Shown here: piece by piece, positions 11,569 to 23,124 of the stretch
How positions within the stretch are numbered: the first letter of the stretch is position 1
How the letters are laid out: each line of letters opens with the position of its first letter
Assembly (NCBI GenBank): GCA_903813345.2
Contig: CAIIXF020000002.1
Location: 10,808,150 to 10,872,149 of the forward strand
Reading direction: 5' to 3'
DNA: 64,000 nucleotides
Source of the DNA: Owenia fusiformis
Lineage: Eukaryota > Annelida > Polychaeta > Sabellida > Oweniidae
The notes under the pieces: model-generated
The model's input: the letters and a program-made list of their open reading frames with translations, nothing else
What the model was told of the DNA's origin: nothing
Databases searched by the model: none
Translations under genes and position numbers: made by a program

Positions 11569-13117
11569 CTTTTAAACTAACTTGCATGAATGTATCTGTG
11601 TAGTAAGTCCAATACACCACATATACATCATATCCCTCCAAAGAGTGGCTGTGTTTGATGTGAATGTAAGAAAAAAAAACTAATTTTATTTTTCTTTACT
11701 TAGGTATTCCTGTCCCATTCCTGATGTTTCTCATCTTATGTCTACCAGATGTCCTGAGCTGTTGAAGCTTTGATTCCCGATAAGCTTAAACTACAATGCT
11801 CAGTGGTAGTGATGACATGACCACGGCAGAGCATTATTTAATTGTTGATATGTTCTGGATTACCAGTGACCTGCTTTACTCAAGCAATGGGGTCCATTGT
11901 GAACATTGGCCTGATCAACCAATGTTTACAGACATGAACCCTGTTTACGCTTTGAGGAACCGGTCTATTGGAACCCAAAGGACATTTCAATATTTTAGTT
12001 TTACCCCTGCTTTTGTTTAAATGAGGTGGATCAACTTGTGACCCCCTGGGGGATGAGTGCCACGATGGACAAGAGCTCTGTCCATTTGCTTCATCGAAGT
12101 GTCCCTACTACTGACTGTAGGTTCCCCTCATACCCCCAGTTCCACTTTCAAGCAACTGTCCCAGCTTGTGACCCCATCCACTGCAATGGATGTGCCCATC
12201 AAGTTTGAATCCAACCTCGCCTTCTCAACTGCCTTTGTACAAAAAGGACTTGGTGACTGAATTTGAATCATTCCCAGTACAAATGTTATGAGATGTTATC
12301 TGAATGCTACCAATCCGAAGCTGATTGTGAAAGGATATATCTTGATCATACGTTTGATTGATTCAATTTCATTTGACAACCCTTTATTTCGGCCAATTCA
12401 TATCACATGTGTGATATTCAAAATTTATTATTGTACTATGTGAATAACTAATCTTATTTCAAGGACTAACAGTTTTATTTCAGCCCAGCATGAACCATGT
12501 GATGACCTTCAGCCTAATGAACATTGTACACTATGCTATATAAAAGTAATCTTAATGAACACTATCATGATTGCTGTTCGATTAAAGTGACTTATTTGGT
12601 GTACCCAATGAAGCGACGATATTGGGAGCCACTCTAAATATTGACATTGAGAATTAAAGCTTATGAACAGAGACATGTACCCTATACTTATAAGAATTGA
12701 TTCTGCAGCTTTGTGATGACTCTGCATTTTGAGGAAGAACACAAAGAATGGCTGACAATCTCAATTTTATAGTGTACTAGAGACCATGCCAATACTAAAC
12801 ATATTCCCCTATTATATTGGGGAACCAGTGACAATGACTGTATCATCAATGAATGTGATGGTAAGAACGATTGATATACTTAGTGCAGACAGTATGGATT
12901 TTACTTGAAACCTTCACAAGAACCATGACCTACAAGAGAAAGATGAAAGACACTGATGCTGCTAGAGACATTTTTGTAATTAAACAAGATTGTTTATTAG
13001 ATTATGCTAGCCTTTTTATGTTATGTATTTCAGGTGAGAAATTGCAAATGATGTGTGAAATGCTTATTTTAGGTAATGTGTTTATATATGATTTTGCATC
13101 TTTAAAATTCCATAGTT
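11569..13117 (+). other. LTR element interior without pol
   Basis: This 1.55 kb lies between gag and the polypurine tract. It holds only short frames (for example 11796-12020 and 12871-13137) with no RT, integrase or protease motifs in any frame I examined. It may be residual untranslated sequence left after loss of pol, or unrelated filler. Confidence 0.6.
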
Positions 13118-13148
13118 CGAGGACGAACTGTTTTTAAAGGGGGAGCAG
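13118..13148 (+). other. Polypurine tract of the LTR element
   Basis: AAAGGGGGAGCAG ends directly at the 3' LTR. The preceding GAGGACGAACTG is the conserved run-up to the polypurine tract that I associate with several Ty3/gypsy lineages. This supports the strand and the gypsy assignment. Confidence 0.75.
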
Positions 13149-15785
13149 TGTGACGATCCTTCAGATTACTTTGAGCATGGTAATGGAATTGCCTTGAAGG
13201 ATTGTCACTTTGTTTAACTTTCTGCTCTTCACTTTATCAATTGTGTTTTTAGTTACTCAATATTTCAAGAGTTATAAAATAATTCTAAATTCTGTAAAAG
13301 GGTAGTCTGTATTACTACCTTGGCTATACTCTTAAAGTATGGTTAGAGTTTAATCATTTTACTCTATATTTATATTTAGGTTAATAACCTTGTGTTTTCC
13401 ATGTAATATTATTTACAGGATTAATGTCAACATATATATTTTGTTCATAATAAGAGTTTAATGTGAAGGTTTTAGGCCCAGTTTCATGTTTAATGCTACG
13501 TTACAAACTTTTTAGAAAGGGCAGTTGTCTGGGTTTGTCTACAAAATCCAAAGTGAGGCTTATTAAGCTTGATTTAAGTAAATAAGCACGTTTTAAGTGA
13601 ATTGTCTTTTTCTGTGCTTTTATGATTCGAATTCAAGCCGGCCAGACATGGAAAACTTTTTGTGGAATTTTAAACATTAAATCGTCACTAAAATTGGATA
13701 TTTATATTGCCGCAGATAAACCAACTTAGGTGTACGAGTTGGTAAAGGTAATTGACTTGATCTAATTGTATTTTCGCAGAGTTTTAGTCTTTGAAAAGAA
13801 GTATCTGTGCACTTGATTTTTTCCTTAATTTTATTTATTTGCCTTGTGAACATGCCATGTTTAAATTGTCCCAGGGATTGTTAAGGAACATTTGACAAGG
13901 TTAACACATGGTTACACGCAGAGTTTTATTCTTAAAGAACCTATGTAACTTATTAACTAGCGTCGAAATCAAGTTCCCGGGGTTCCTTGAAACCTCTTAT
14001 ACAACATTCCCACAGGGAATCGTTTAGGAATATTTGACAAGGTGTACGAAAAGTTACGGTCTTTACGAACCTTATGTAACTTGCTCTAAACCAGTCAACT
14101 GCAAATTCCAGGGGTTCATAGACACCTCTATACGACATCTCCCCCCCCCATCCAGTTTGGGACTGTATTTAGTTTGTTCACAGGGTAAATTTAATTGATA
14201 CACTAGAAATACTCCTTTGTATATTTGTATGTTAAATTCTGGGTAATTTAAAGGTGAAATCCCGGGCTTATGGGTCCATTATCAAACAACTGATCATTGA
14301 AGTACTTTTAAGGGTCACGGTCATTCGAAGCCCATTTTCGGACTTAGGACACCTCCCCCCCCTTCTAGTTTTCCGTGTCTGGTCTAATTATGTTTTAACC
14401 ACATTCTAATTCATTATAGATACTAGAATACTTTTAAAATACTGTTTCCCATTTGTTTGCCAATTGTACCATAGTCTGATAGTGGCAAAATGATGTCCCA
14501 CTTTTCATGTGAGTAGTATAGAGAGCTGATTTCAACCCACCAGGGATGATATAAAATTGCACTGTTCAGTTACAATTTTTGAAAAAGACCCATTTTAGGC
14601 TTTATTGCAAATTGTTTAGCTGAACTTCCATAAGCTTTGCTGTTTTGTGCATGTTTGGTTTGAGAGATTATTTACTTGATATACCATCTCGACAGTACTG
14701 AATTGTGTAATGTTTGTGTAGATTAGTATATAGAAATAGAGTCGTTTTTATACATTATATAAAAGTCCACAGAATATCACTTGTTGTGTTCAATTGTTTA
14801 TATATATATTAGAAAATCCCCCCCCCTCATTTTATCTAAAGTAGATTCTGGATTCAAAATAGATTCTGACTAAATTCCAGATGACTTTAGTGATACTAAC
14901 ATTCAAGCAACAAGCTTTATCTTAGCTCATATTTGCTAAGGGCTTCTTTGAATAACAATCACTCGCAATAAGTCATAAATATATTTTCCCAGAAACTATG
15001 CAATAGTGCAGAGCTAAAGTACAATCCAGGATCTTACTTTCTTATTTAACCTTTGTCTTATTGATACTATTAGTGAGAATTTCATTCACCCTGATCCCTA
15101 GTCGTTACCCCAAACATCATTTACTTCTAATGTTTTGTTACTTGTTTGTTTAAATGGTGTACAAATAATATTATCCCCTGATGAGTTTGACAGACTCTTG
15201 ATTTGAAATAGCCCAACGTTAATTCTAACAAACTTTCCCACTTTTATTGTGACCAGCGAGCTTAATATACAGCTTGAAGTCCATTGTAGCCCCCAGTGGC
15301 TAAGACTTCCACCTGGTTATACTCACACCCTAACATTATACTTATTTGATACAACTGAACACTGGGCACATTCAGAATCTGGAGTCTGTTGCCATTCGCC
15401 TTTATGAGACAAACAACTTACATTGAAAACTGACAAATCTTACTTAGTCTATATTCAGATTTTGTTATCCCGTAATTGTTTTCCCGAAATTGTCCCACTT
15501 CATCCCAATTATTTTTATCCCAGAATTTATCCCTAAATTTTTATCCCTAAATTTATCCCTAATTTATCCCTAAATTTTCATCGCAAAATTTATCCCAATT
15601 TGATCCAATTTTGTTATGATACTGTGAACACGGATGTTGTTCAAATAAATAGGGATACACATTTCAACTTTTACTTGAACTTGTCCCGAAACTAAGTTAA
15701 TGAAAACATCAAATCAAACTATTGATTCCTAGACTGTATTCTGTTTGCGACCCCCAAACCACGCTACCACACGAGGGTCGTGACA
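13149..15785 (+). repeat. 3' LTR (2637 bp)
   Basis: Direct copy of the 5' LTR, ending GTGACA at 15785 and followed by the gctt target copy at 15786-15789. It lacks the LINE insertion seen in its partner and so preserves the original LTR sequence. A 61-codon frame on the minus strand (13953-14138) recurs in both LTRs and is treated as chance. Confidence 0.9.
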
Positions 15786-16970
15786 GCTTTATGGCCTCTG
15801 CTTTGTCGCCCCAAATGAAAGAGAAAATCAATTTTTTAAACTTTTCAAGCCAAAAAGCACTTAAGGATACATTCGTGGCAGTATACCAGAGGCCAGAAAG
15901 GGCTAGAACGTTAAGGACAATAGCTTTGCATTTGAAACCGATGTCTCTCAGCTTCCAAAGGTTCAGGATTTTTTCAATTTTTTCATATCGTTTTTGAAAA
16001 TTAAGATTGATCATTCTATTTTTATCTTGGCAAAAATAAATGCCGTAAATTTTGAGACTATCATTTTGAAAATCTATTCCTGCTATTGTCTTTGCTGTAG
16101 GAATATTAAAAAATAAGCCTTTGCTTTTTGTGACGTTTAGTTTTGCACCCGAGGCCTGATAGTATTTTTGTACTTCCTTGAGGGAATGATACACAGATCT
16201 CTCTGTGGTTATAATAATATTATTATCATCTGCGTATTGAGAGATTTTAACTTCACCTCCTCCACATGGGAGGTGGAAACCTTTTATGTCGACATTTTTT
16301 CTGATCATAATGGCTAAAGGCTCGATCATGAGGACGTAGATCAGCGGACTGGCGCTACAGCCCTGCCGAACTGATCTTGTTACATTGAATGACTCTCCAA
16401 TAGAGCCATTCACTATAACGGCTGATTTTACATCAGTATATAAATTTTTTAACCATCTTAAAAATTGAGGGCCGAAATTGTATCTTTTCAGAGCATTTAG
16501 CATAAAGACATGATCTACCCTGTCAAAAGCTTTTTCCAGGTCAAGACTACCTTATAATTTGGAATGTTTCTGACTGGCGAAATCGAAACTCAATTACTGA
16601 GACGTTGACAGGCTTCATGTATGCTTCGACCTGGAACACCACATGTTTGATTCGAATGCACTAAAGAACCTTACAGCTTGAATCTATTGCAAAGTACTTT
16701 GGAAATGATCTTGTAGTCGACATTTAGTAGTGAAATAGGACGCCAGTTTTTCAAAAATTCAGGGTCGTTTGCTTTAAAGATTAAAGAAATTAGAGCCAGT
16801 TTTTGAGACTCTCTTAATTCGCCTCACTCGAAAATGGCATTGATGATCTTGAGATAAGTATTTCCTATTGTAGGAAAGAAAGTCTGGTAGAATTCTGCGG
16901 AAATGCCGTCAGAAATTTGCTGGTCAAAATCAGCTTAAGTAGATAGATCTCTAAAAATTATTTCTTGTAT
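15786..16970 (-). pseudogene. Tx1-like LINE, RT half
   Basis: Minus-strand reading gives successive RT landmarks: DGISAEFYQTFFP, then NWRPISLLNVDYKIISK, then QTCGVPGRSIH, LDLEKAFDRVDH, RQGCSASPLIYVLMIEPLA, YADDNNIIITT and finally FIWGDKAEA next to 15786. YADD is the catalytic box and appears intact. Several frameshifts or stops lie upstream of FDRVDH. The order and wording fit the Tx1/L1 group. No endonuclease is seen, so the copy is 5'-truncated near 16970. The C-terminal continuation is at 3560-4505, beyond the LTR element. Confidence 0.8.
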
Positions 16971-17574
16971 ATCAGAATTAATAGGTTCTTAAATAGTGAA
17001 TAGAGCATAGATTCGTAAAATGTGCTTGGTGACACCCAGTATTTCTTTATCGGTAGTATATCATAAGGTAAATAGACTGCACATACGATATTTGCCAATA
17101 ATCGCATCTCTTTCTTTGCTGAGGAAAATATGTACACATACATGTAACACTATCAGGAGATAGTGATCATTCACAATGCACAATCATTTTGTAAAACAGG
17201 ACACTTTTGTAAAACTTTCATGTATAGATACTTCATTTTTGATTGGACTCAGTCTTTGAAGTAAAGGCAAAATAACTTGATTGTTAAAGACAATGCACAA
17301 TAATTTTGTAAAACAGTCCGTGACCTGGGAAATAATAAGTATTGAAAACAATTTCGGACACAAAAGTGTGCAAAAATTTCCATAAAGGTCAAACAACTTG
17401 TTTCACCAATGATTTCAAGGCAAAGATGTATTGATGAGAATGAAAACTACTCTATGTAATTAGAAGTAACTTTCTTTTTAAAGGACCACGGACACGGTTT
17501 CGCGAAACATTTCACACAGTCATATGTTGGATTTTGGCTATTTTCTGTCAATTTGAACATGTTATGCCAATGCA
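16971..17574. other. No recognised gene
   Basis: No domain or RNA was recognised. A ~25 bp motif, CAATGCACAAT(C/A)ATTTTGTAAAACA, cut to its core AATTTTGTAAAACAG, recurs about 115 bp apart (near 17175 and 17288). Confidence 0.4.
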
Positions 17575-17996
17575 TTAAGGTCAGGGTGCATGATGGGAAA
17601 TTTTCTGCATTCCTCAATTGAGTCACATGTTATTTTTCAAACAAGAATAACTCCTTCCCCACATTGTCTATATCTTCCAGTTTTGCACAAAGAGTGCACT
17701 TGTGTGCCTAGAAAAGACTTGTGAGAAGAATGTTTTGATAAAGTGTATGAAAAACAAGAAAATTGAGTGAAAAAATTTAGAAAATTTTCAGAAATTTTTT
17801 TCACTGAATTTTCTCATTTTTTATACATTTTACAAAACAAACCTTCTCACAAGGCTTTTCTAGGCACATATGTGCACTCTTTGTGCAAACTTGGAAGATG
17901 TAGACAATGTGGGGAAGGAGTTATTCTTGTTTGAAAAATAACATGTGACTCAATTGAGGAATGCAGAAAATTTCCCAACATGCACCCTGTCCTTAA
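17575..17996. mobile_element. TTAA-flanked palindromic MITE, copy 1
   Basis: The two ~200 bp arms are near-perfect inverted copies meeting in an AT-rich centre near 17790, so nearly the whole element can form one long hairpin. Each end is TTAAGG(A/T)CAGGGTGCATG, and TTAA at 17575-17578 and 17993-17996 fits a TTAA target duplication as used by piggyBac- and Kolobok-type elements. It has no coding capacity. A second copy lies at 30501-30923 in the opposite orientation, judged from the slightly asymmetric arms. Confidence 0.8.
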
Positions 17997-18973
17997 CTCC
18001 AGGACAAGTAGTCATAAAGATGTCAGTTTTCAAATATTTCCAGGGGGGGGTTCACATTTGACAATTTTGGCTCAAATATGGCTAAAATCACTTGAGAAGT
18101 GCTCAAAATGGTGAAAAACTGCATGATTTTGAAAGAATTTTTGGCCGGGGGGGGGGGTTCACCCGAACCATGCGAATCCCCCTGGCTACGGGCCTGACTA
18201 TTATGACCAAATGAACATCTTTTGCTATTTTACCATATCTAGTGATGCTTGTACTAACACATACGCTGTTTTAACACTTTATACTCAAATATTTTAACGA
18301 TTTATCCCACATACCCAGAAAAACGAGACGCCACAGGACCATCTTGTCATCAAAGTTGAGAAGAGTCCATGGCATTTGGCATTCTTATTCGAGATTGAAT
18401 TTAATGAAAGGGGCACAAAACTCTTCGAGTGATTTTCTCAAAACTTATTGATCAGGAATGTGGAACTTTTGATTAGGTGTATAGAAACAAGATAATTCAG
18501 GGAGAAAATTCAGAAAATAAACAACACCTTTAATGCGAACAGATGTTTTTTGGGCGGTCGTACTTTTGGCGCAACATTTACCTGCTTCCGGTAAAAAACG
18601 TGCGTGTGCGACGATATTTCCTCAGGGCTGATGTTTGGAAGCTATTCTCTGATACTATGTCAAGGTATGATTTAATAATTATAATTTACCCAATTTCCAA
18701 TAATTGTCCGAACCAAATGATAATACCAGTAGGCCTAGTCTGCACATATCAAAAGTTATTCCTTTACTTTTGAGCCCCTTCCCCGTGCATGCCATGTTCA
18801 ACTTACTGAACACAGCTGGCGACTTCTGTCAGCTCGGTAGAGTAATGTTCAACTGTTGCTGCAAATCCAGAGGCTAAAGGTGCACCTGACCCAGACCCTG
18901 AGGTTCCTGTGTTCATGACTGTGGTACTCTCAACAAATTCTGAGCACCATTTTGATTAGTCTAGTTCAACGTC

Positions 18974-19037
18974 GTTAAACTCAATAACGGCGTTCTTTAT
19001 TATTAGGAATTTTCTTGGGGCCATTATTGAGTTTAAC
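18974..19037. repeat. Short inverted repeat
   Basis: GTTAAACTCAATAA at 18974-18987 is the exact reverse complement of TTATTGAGTTTAAC at 19024-19037, with a 36 nt spacer. No transposon-like flanks were seen. Confidence 0.6.
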
Positions 19038-19714
19038 CTCCTTACTATTCTTTCCTTTGATGCAAGTTCTGAATCCATCGAAACCATTTTTCCGCGATAA
19101 CGTGCAACTGATACTTGACAATAATATAAAAACACATAACATCAAGCGATTTAACACAATATTATTGTGTTAAATGTTCATTTATACGAGTAAAATGAGG
19201 CTACACTTACCAATCTCTAAAGTGACATTTCCGCATGTCGGTCATTGTGTCTGTTCGTCTGAGTGTCCCGGATCATAAAATTAAACTACCAGCGAAACGA
19301 AATTGTTGTCAAATAGATTGATAATTATTATCGCGATTACTCGGGATAAAAAGATCAATTTTGAGGATAACAGGTATCTTTGATTAATTTATATAGCGCG
19401 TATATACACGCAAAATAGTTATTAATTGCAAACCAACTGTTCGTTAATGCAGTGCCGTGATGACGGTTAATTCCTGAAACGATTTGCAATTTCGATGTTA
19501 CCGAAACCGAAATGTCTCCAATATTTTCGTAATTATGCATCAATATGGTCTAAGGGGGATACAGGACGGGGTGTATGTGTTTATAAGGTATGTATGCATG
19601 CTTGAATCACATTCTTTGTGTAATATTGCCATGTTTTCAGGGTTCAATTAGTTCCGCTTGTCGAAACCTGCTGAACGATTAAATTAACGCATCAAAGGCA
19701 AAATGGTCATGGAG

Positions 19715-19775
19715 GTTAGACCTAGCCGGGCCATAACACATGTCAGATAAGAAACGAGGCCCGGGCTAGGTCTAA
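19715..19775. repeat. GC-rich inverted repeat
   Basis: TTAGACCTAGCCGGGCC (from 19716) pairs with GGCCCGGGCTAGGTCTAA (19758-19775) across a ~25 nt loop, in otherwise AT-rich DNA. It could be a hairpin or a small MITE remnant. Function unknown. Confidence 0.6.
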
Positions 19776-20188
19776 TGTTGTTGGACTACATTTTGATCTG
19801 AGACACGGCATATCGAGATTTTGACGTCATTTGCTAAGTAACATAATGTGACGTCACGCATGCATCATTGCAGAATTCTAATGGGATGTCCATATATTAC
19901 AAAATTGAATATCAAATAATTAAATAAATGTTAAATTGATCCATTAGCTCAGGGTTAGAAATGGTGAAGATACTAACAAAGGTCAACTGTGCAAAAAATT
20001 GACGATCAACTATGAAAATATTTTCTTCCCCCAGAAAAAACTGTTTTTTGGCAAAAATTCCTATACTTTACATGTAACCGATCTGAAAAAAGTGCAAAAA
20101 TGGCGAAATTGGCGTTATACAAATGTAATTTTTGCCTTTAATATTCTTTTAAATCGTTAGCTCAGGGTTGGAAATGAAAGAACACGAC

Positions 20189-20583
20189 TAGAGTCCATTT
20201 CACTGCTTCATTTCGTCAGTAGAACGGCAAAAATAAGAAATTGGGAGACGATTGTTCAACAATATATGGAAAAGTATATTCATAATGTACATGAATGACA
20301 TTTGTATATTTCAGATTTTTTAGTTTTTTGTGCAATAAGCCTGTGCCGTCTTGTAATTTGAAGAATTTCAGCCATGTTAATCTTATTGAAAATAACATGG
20401 CAGAGAAACATCCAAATATAAGAGGCCACACACTTTATAAGCCAAACTAGAAGCAATCCAAGATATACAAATGTCATTCATGTACATTATGAATATACTT
20501 TTCCATATATTATTGCACAATGGTCTCCCAATTTCTTATTTTTGCCGTTCTACTGACGAAATGAAGCAGTGAAATGGACTCTA
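20189..20583. mobile_element. TA-flanked MITE with ~120 bp inverted arms
   Basis: Left arm 20189-20310 begins TAGAGTCCATTTCACTGC. The right arm 20463-20583 ends with its reverse complement, GGACTCTA. TA at both edges suggests a Tc1/mariner-type target. The arms are about 95% alike by eye, and the ~150 bp centre has no coding sequence. It is non-autonomous. Confidence 0.75.
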
Positions 20584-21038
20584 ATACGTTTATATTAACA
20601 TATTTTATTTACACCACATTTAATAACTTTTCTTCCTGACAAGTTATAGGTAAGGTCGTTTTTGAAATACGACGCCGTTTTCCAACAATAAATAGCTAAA
20701 ACGTCACACATTTAACATGTTTAATTATAACGTACTTTATTCATAATACAACTTATTTAACACTGTAAGTTGCAACGATGTTCTTTTCATTTTACTGGAG
20801 GAGTTGATTAATTTAAATTTATTTATTTTCCAGTTTATAATTAAAGCTATGGCTTTCTAGCCTTCCTAGCATACATGGGGCACTGGGCCAGTCATAAGAC
20901 TGCCCCATACGCTAGAACGATGCGCAAATCATGAAAAATGGCCCATGCTTAAGTGAAAGATAAATAGTGTATAAGAGAGGTATGAATTGATTAATTTTAC
21001 AATTCACCATAGCTCTCGGAAACAATATAATTTATATT
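20584..21038. other. No recognised gene
   Basis: AT-rich sequence just downstream of the end of gene A on the minus strand. I see no conserved element. Confidence 0.4.
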
Positions 21039-22681
21039 TCAGTTATACTTGGGCTTTTGTTTTTTCCATCTGCGCGTCTTCCTAGCGTATGGTGCAGTCA
21101 TTGATTTCCTTGTTCGTACACGTAGCGTTTCTACGGATGGTTTATGTTTTTGGGTTTTCCTATGATAGAGTGATTTGATATCATCATTGGACTTTTCTAC
21201 ACCCTGCCCTGTAAAGATTTAAGGCTACCATACCTTTTAATAACACGAGGCGTATGGTACACCAAACAGTGGATGTAAGGTGTTACTCTATCGTAACCTT
21301 CTAGTTAAGATTGGAGGCCTAAGAATTCCTTTGCCCAACTTCGCGCATTCACGAAAAAATTGACAACCTGTTCCTCCGCTGGATAATGATTACTGATCAC
21401 ATTAAAGTACAGATTCCCAAATTTTTTCCAAAGAGATATTATGTGGACTTTTTCACTGATCTTTATATCGGATTGCTCGAGTTTCGTTGGCAATGTTCGA
21501 AGTAGTACTTTAACCTGATTGCCTGTCAGGCTTGTCCAGTCGAGGGCTGTCTTCTGGTCTCCTTTAGATTCTGATTTTGAGGTTTTAGGCCAAATATTGA
21601 AAGAGACCCCGCATGATTTTATTACTGTAACAAGATTTTTCGTAGTATCACCGATCAAATTTGTGCTCTTTCCACGACCTTCGAGAATACGTACCTTTTC
21701 ATCCACGCTGAGGACATCCATTATGAGATTGCGAAGCAAAATATCGATTACTCTAAGCAGTAAGTGACGTTTTCACATCATTACTCTCTCAATAGGGATC
21801 AAAAGAAGGGGTTCAGCTATGCTTCCCATTGCCCTTTTCTTTGAAAGTTCAGCAAGAGAGTTCAAGTCTCGCATCTTGTTATCCCAGAATTCCTCTGGCA
21901 ATGTCATGTCTAAAAAATCAGTCTTGCTTGCCGGACAAGAGAAACACGCATACTTCGCATTAGCGGCGTTGAGACCTAATACTTGGAGCAGGAATTTCAT
22001 ATCACCGCCTAGAAAAAGTGCAGTCTTATAAACCCTGCCAGATGAAGATATGAATTCTTTTGTTATTTCAAGTGTATTGATTTCGCGAAATAGATCGGCA
22101 AGGGATATTTTAAGCGTTTGGTACGTTTCTGGCCCCTCTACTATAGCTATAGTTTCATTCCCCTCCAAAGACATGATGTCGTGATCTAGAAGTCCTACAT
22201 TTACGATGATAAAGTTTTTGTTGTTGGAAACTTTTGCGCCATCGCACGACCATTTAATTCTAACGGGCACGGTTGAGGAGCTCAGTTCGTAGTTTTTTGC
22301 ATATTTTGAATCGATCAATTTCGTCAGTGTGTCCTGAAAGTTAAGTTGTGCTCCTGCGAGGTCCCCTGGTGTCTATTTAATTACGATTGTGTCGTTCAAC
22401 TCTGTCCGCATATTTTTGACTACACGCACCTTTGTGATCTCCGGGAAATGCATTGACAGTTCATGATACGCATGATCAGAAATACCAAATCTGTCCAGGA
22501 CATGTAATAAGCCCCTGAGACCATCTTTTTCATTTTCGGTTAAGGTTTCATACGTTTTTTGAGAAATTAGCCTTAGAGTGTACTCATTACCCGATTGGTC
22601 TAAACACTGTACCTGATCGACCGTAAGTCCAAATGACTCAGTAAACCACAGAGCTTTCCTGCAATTTTCTATGATTATTTG
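21039..22681 (-). pseudogene. Gene A: DDE-transposase-like core, possibly RAG1-like
   Basis: A single minus-strand frame runs from 22681 to a stop at 21039, interrupted only by three in-frame stops (near 22375, 21772 and 21305). Ordered blocks are: FGLTVDQVQCLDQSG; IKWSCDGAKV (Asp codon ~22241); EGPETYQTL; LFLGGDMKFLLQVLGL; YACFSCPASK (CxxC at ~21935-21946); IPIERVMM followed by HLLLRVIDILLRNL; VTPYIHCLVYHTP; and GQGVEKSNDD near the C-terminus. Acidic residues in CDG, GGD and GVEK are plausible DDE ligands. The order, with a CxxC between, recalls the RAG1 core (SCDG ... GLEASGSVYICTLC ... LHCDIG ... GNESGNK). I know such proteins as widespread unclassified invertebrate sequences. Membership in the RAG1/Transib clan is inference. 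Its upstream part lies at 27427-30208, beyond a gypsy insertion. Confidence 0.6.
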
Positions 22682-22859
22682 TGTTACATATATACTAAGA
22701 AAACAGACAAATCCAGTTTAGGAAATTCACGTGTATTTTCAATCACCGGCCATTACTAAAAACCTATACAAGTGCGACATCTATCTTTAGATGTAAAAGT
22801 TTATGTGCTTAAGGAGCTACTTAGATTTATGATTACATACATGTACATATAACATAACA
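22682..22859 (-). repeat. LTR (3' LTR of the minus-strand gypsy element)
   Basis: 178 bp, identical by eye to 27249-27426. It is flanked on its outer side by atttg. In element orientation it begins TGTTATGTTATATG and ends ATATATGTAACA. Confidence 0.9.
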
Positions 22860-23124
22860 TTACCTCCTCTGTTAAAAGAGAAATAAAGTTGCTTATAACT
22901 ATATGAACATTTAACATTATGCTTTAATTACTCTGTTCAATACCAAGTTTGAACTCCAATAAACTTGAGTTTCTATGAGACATGTATTTGCTGAACTTTA
23001 ATTTTGTTCTTTTTAATGTTTTACAACTATACTGTTAACATGTCACTATACTATTAAAGTCTTGATAACATAATGATTAAAGTCACTAATACACTATGAT
23101 CATAGTCTCTACTTGAATAACAAG
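22860..23124 (-). other. 3' untranslated part of the gypsy element
   Basis: AT-rich, non-coding stretch between the end of pol and the 3' LTR. The purine-rich AGAGGAGGTAA at the LTR edge is the likely polypurine tract. Confidence 0.6.

Larger units (their letters stand above)
4506..15785 (+). mobile_element. Gag-bearing, pol-less LTR retrotransposon (Ty3/gypsy-like)
   Basis: Long direct repeats at 4506-8286 and 13149-15785, each beginning TGTGACGATCC and ending CGTGACA, enclose a 4.86 kb interior. The target duplication is gctt. The interior carries a gag-like region with a Ty3/gypsy-type capsid block and two CCHC knuckles, then about 1.5 kb with no protease, RT, RNase H or integrase that I can see, then a polypurine tract. 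By eye the LTRs differ at only a handful of sites once a later LINE insertion is set aside, so it is young. The gag frame looks broken in about three places. It would depend on another element's pol. Layout matches the 'terminal repeat with gag' (TR-GAG) type of non-autonomous element known from plants. It sits in a Tx1-like LINE of opposite strand. Confidence 0.85.
17997..20188. other. Intergenic stretch with short repeats
   Basis: No gene recognised. At 18030-18195 there is a G-rich fragment ending in CCCCCTGGCTACGGGCC, a phrase I associate with dispersed invertebrate repeats. A motif TTAGCTCAGGGTT(A/G)GAAATG occurs near 19944 and again near 20157. Two small perfect or near-perfect hairpins are listed separately. 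Confidence 0.4.

Noticed and set aside
13149-15785. Considered as a second independent element
   Set aside because: Alignment with 4506-8286, the shared TG...CA ends, the polypurine tract and the gctt duplication show it is the 3' LTR.
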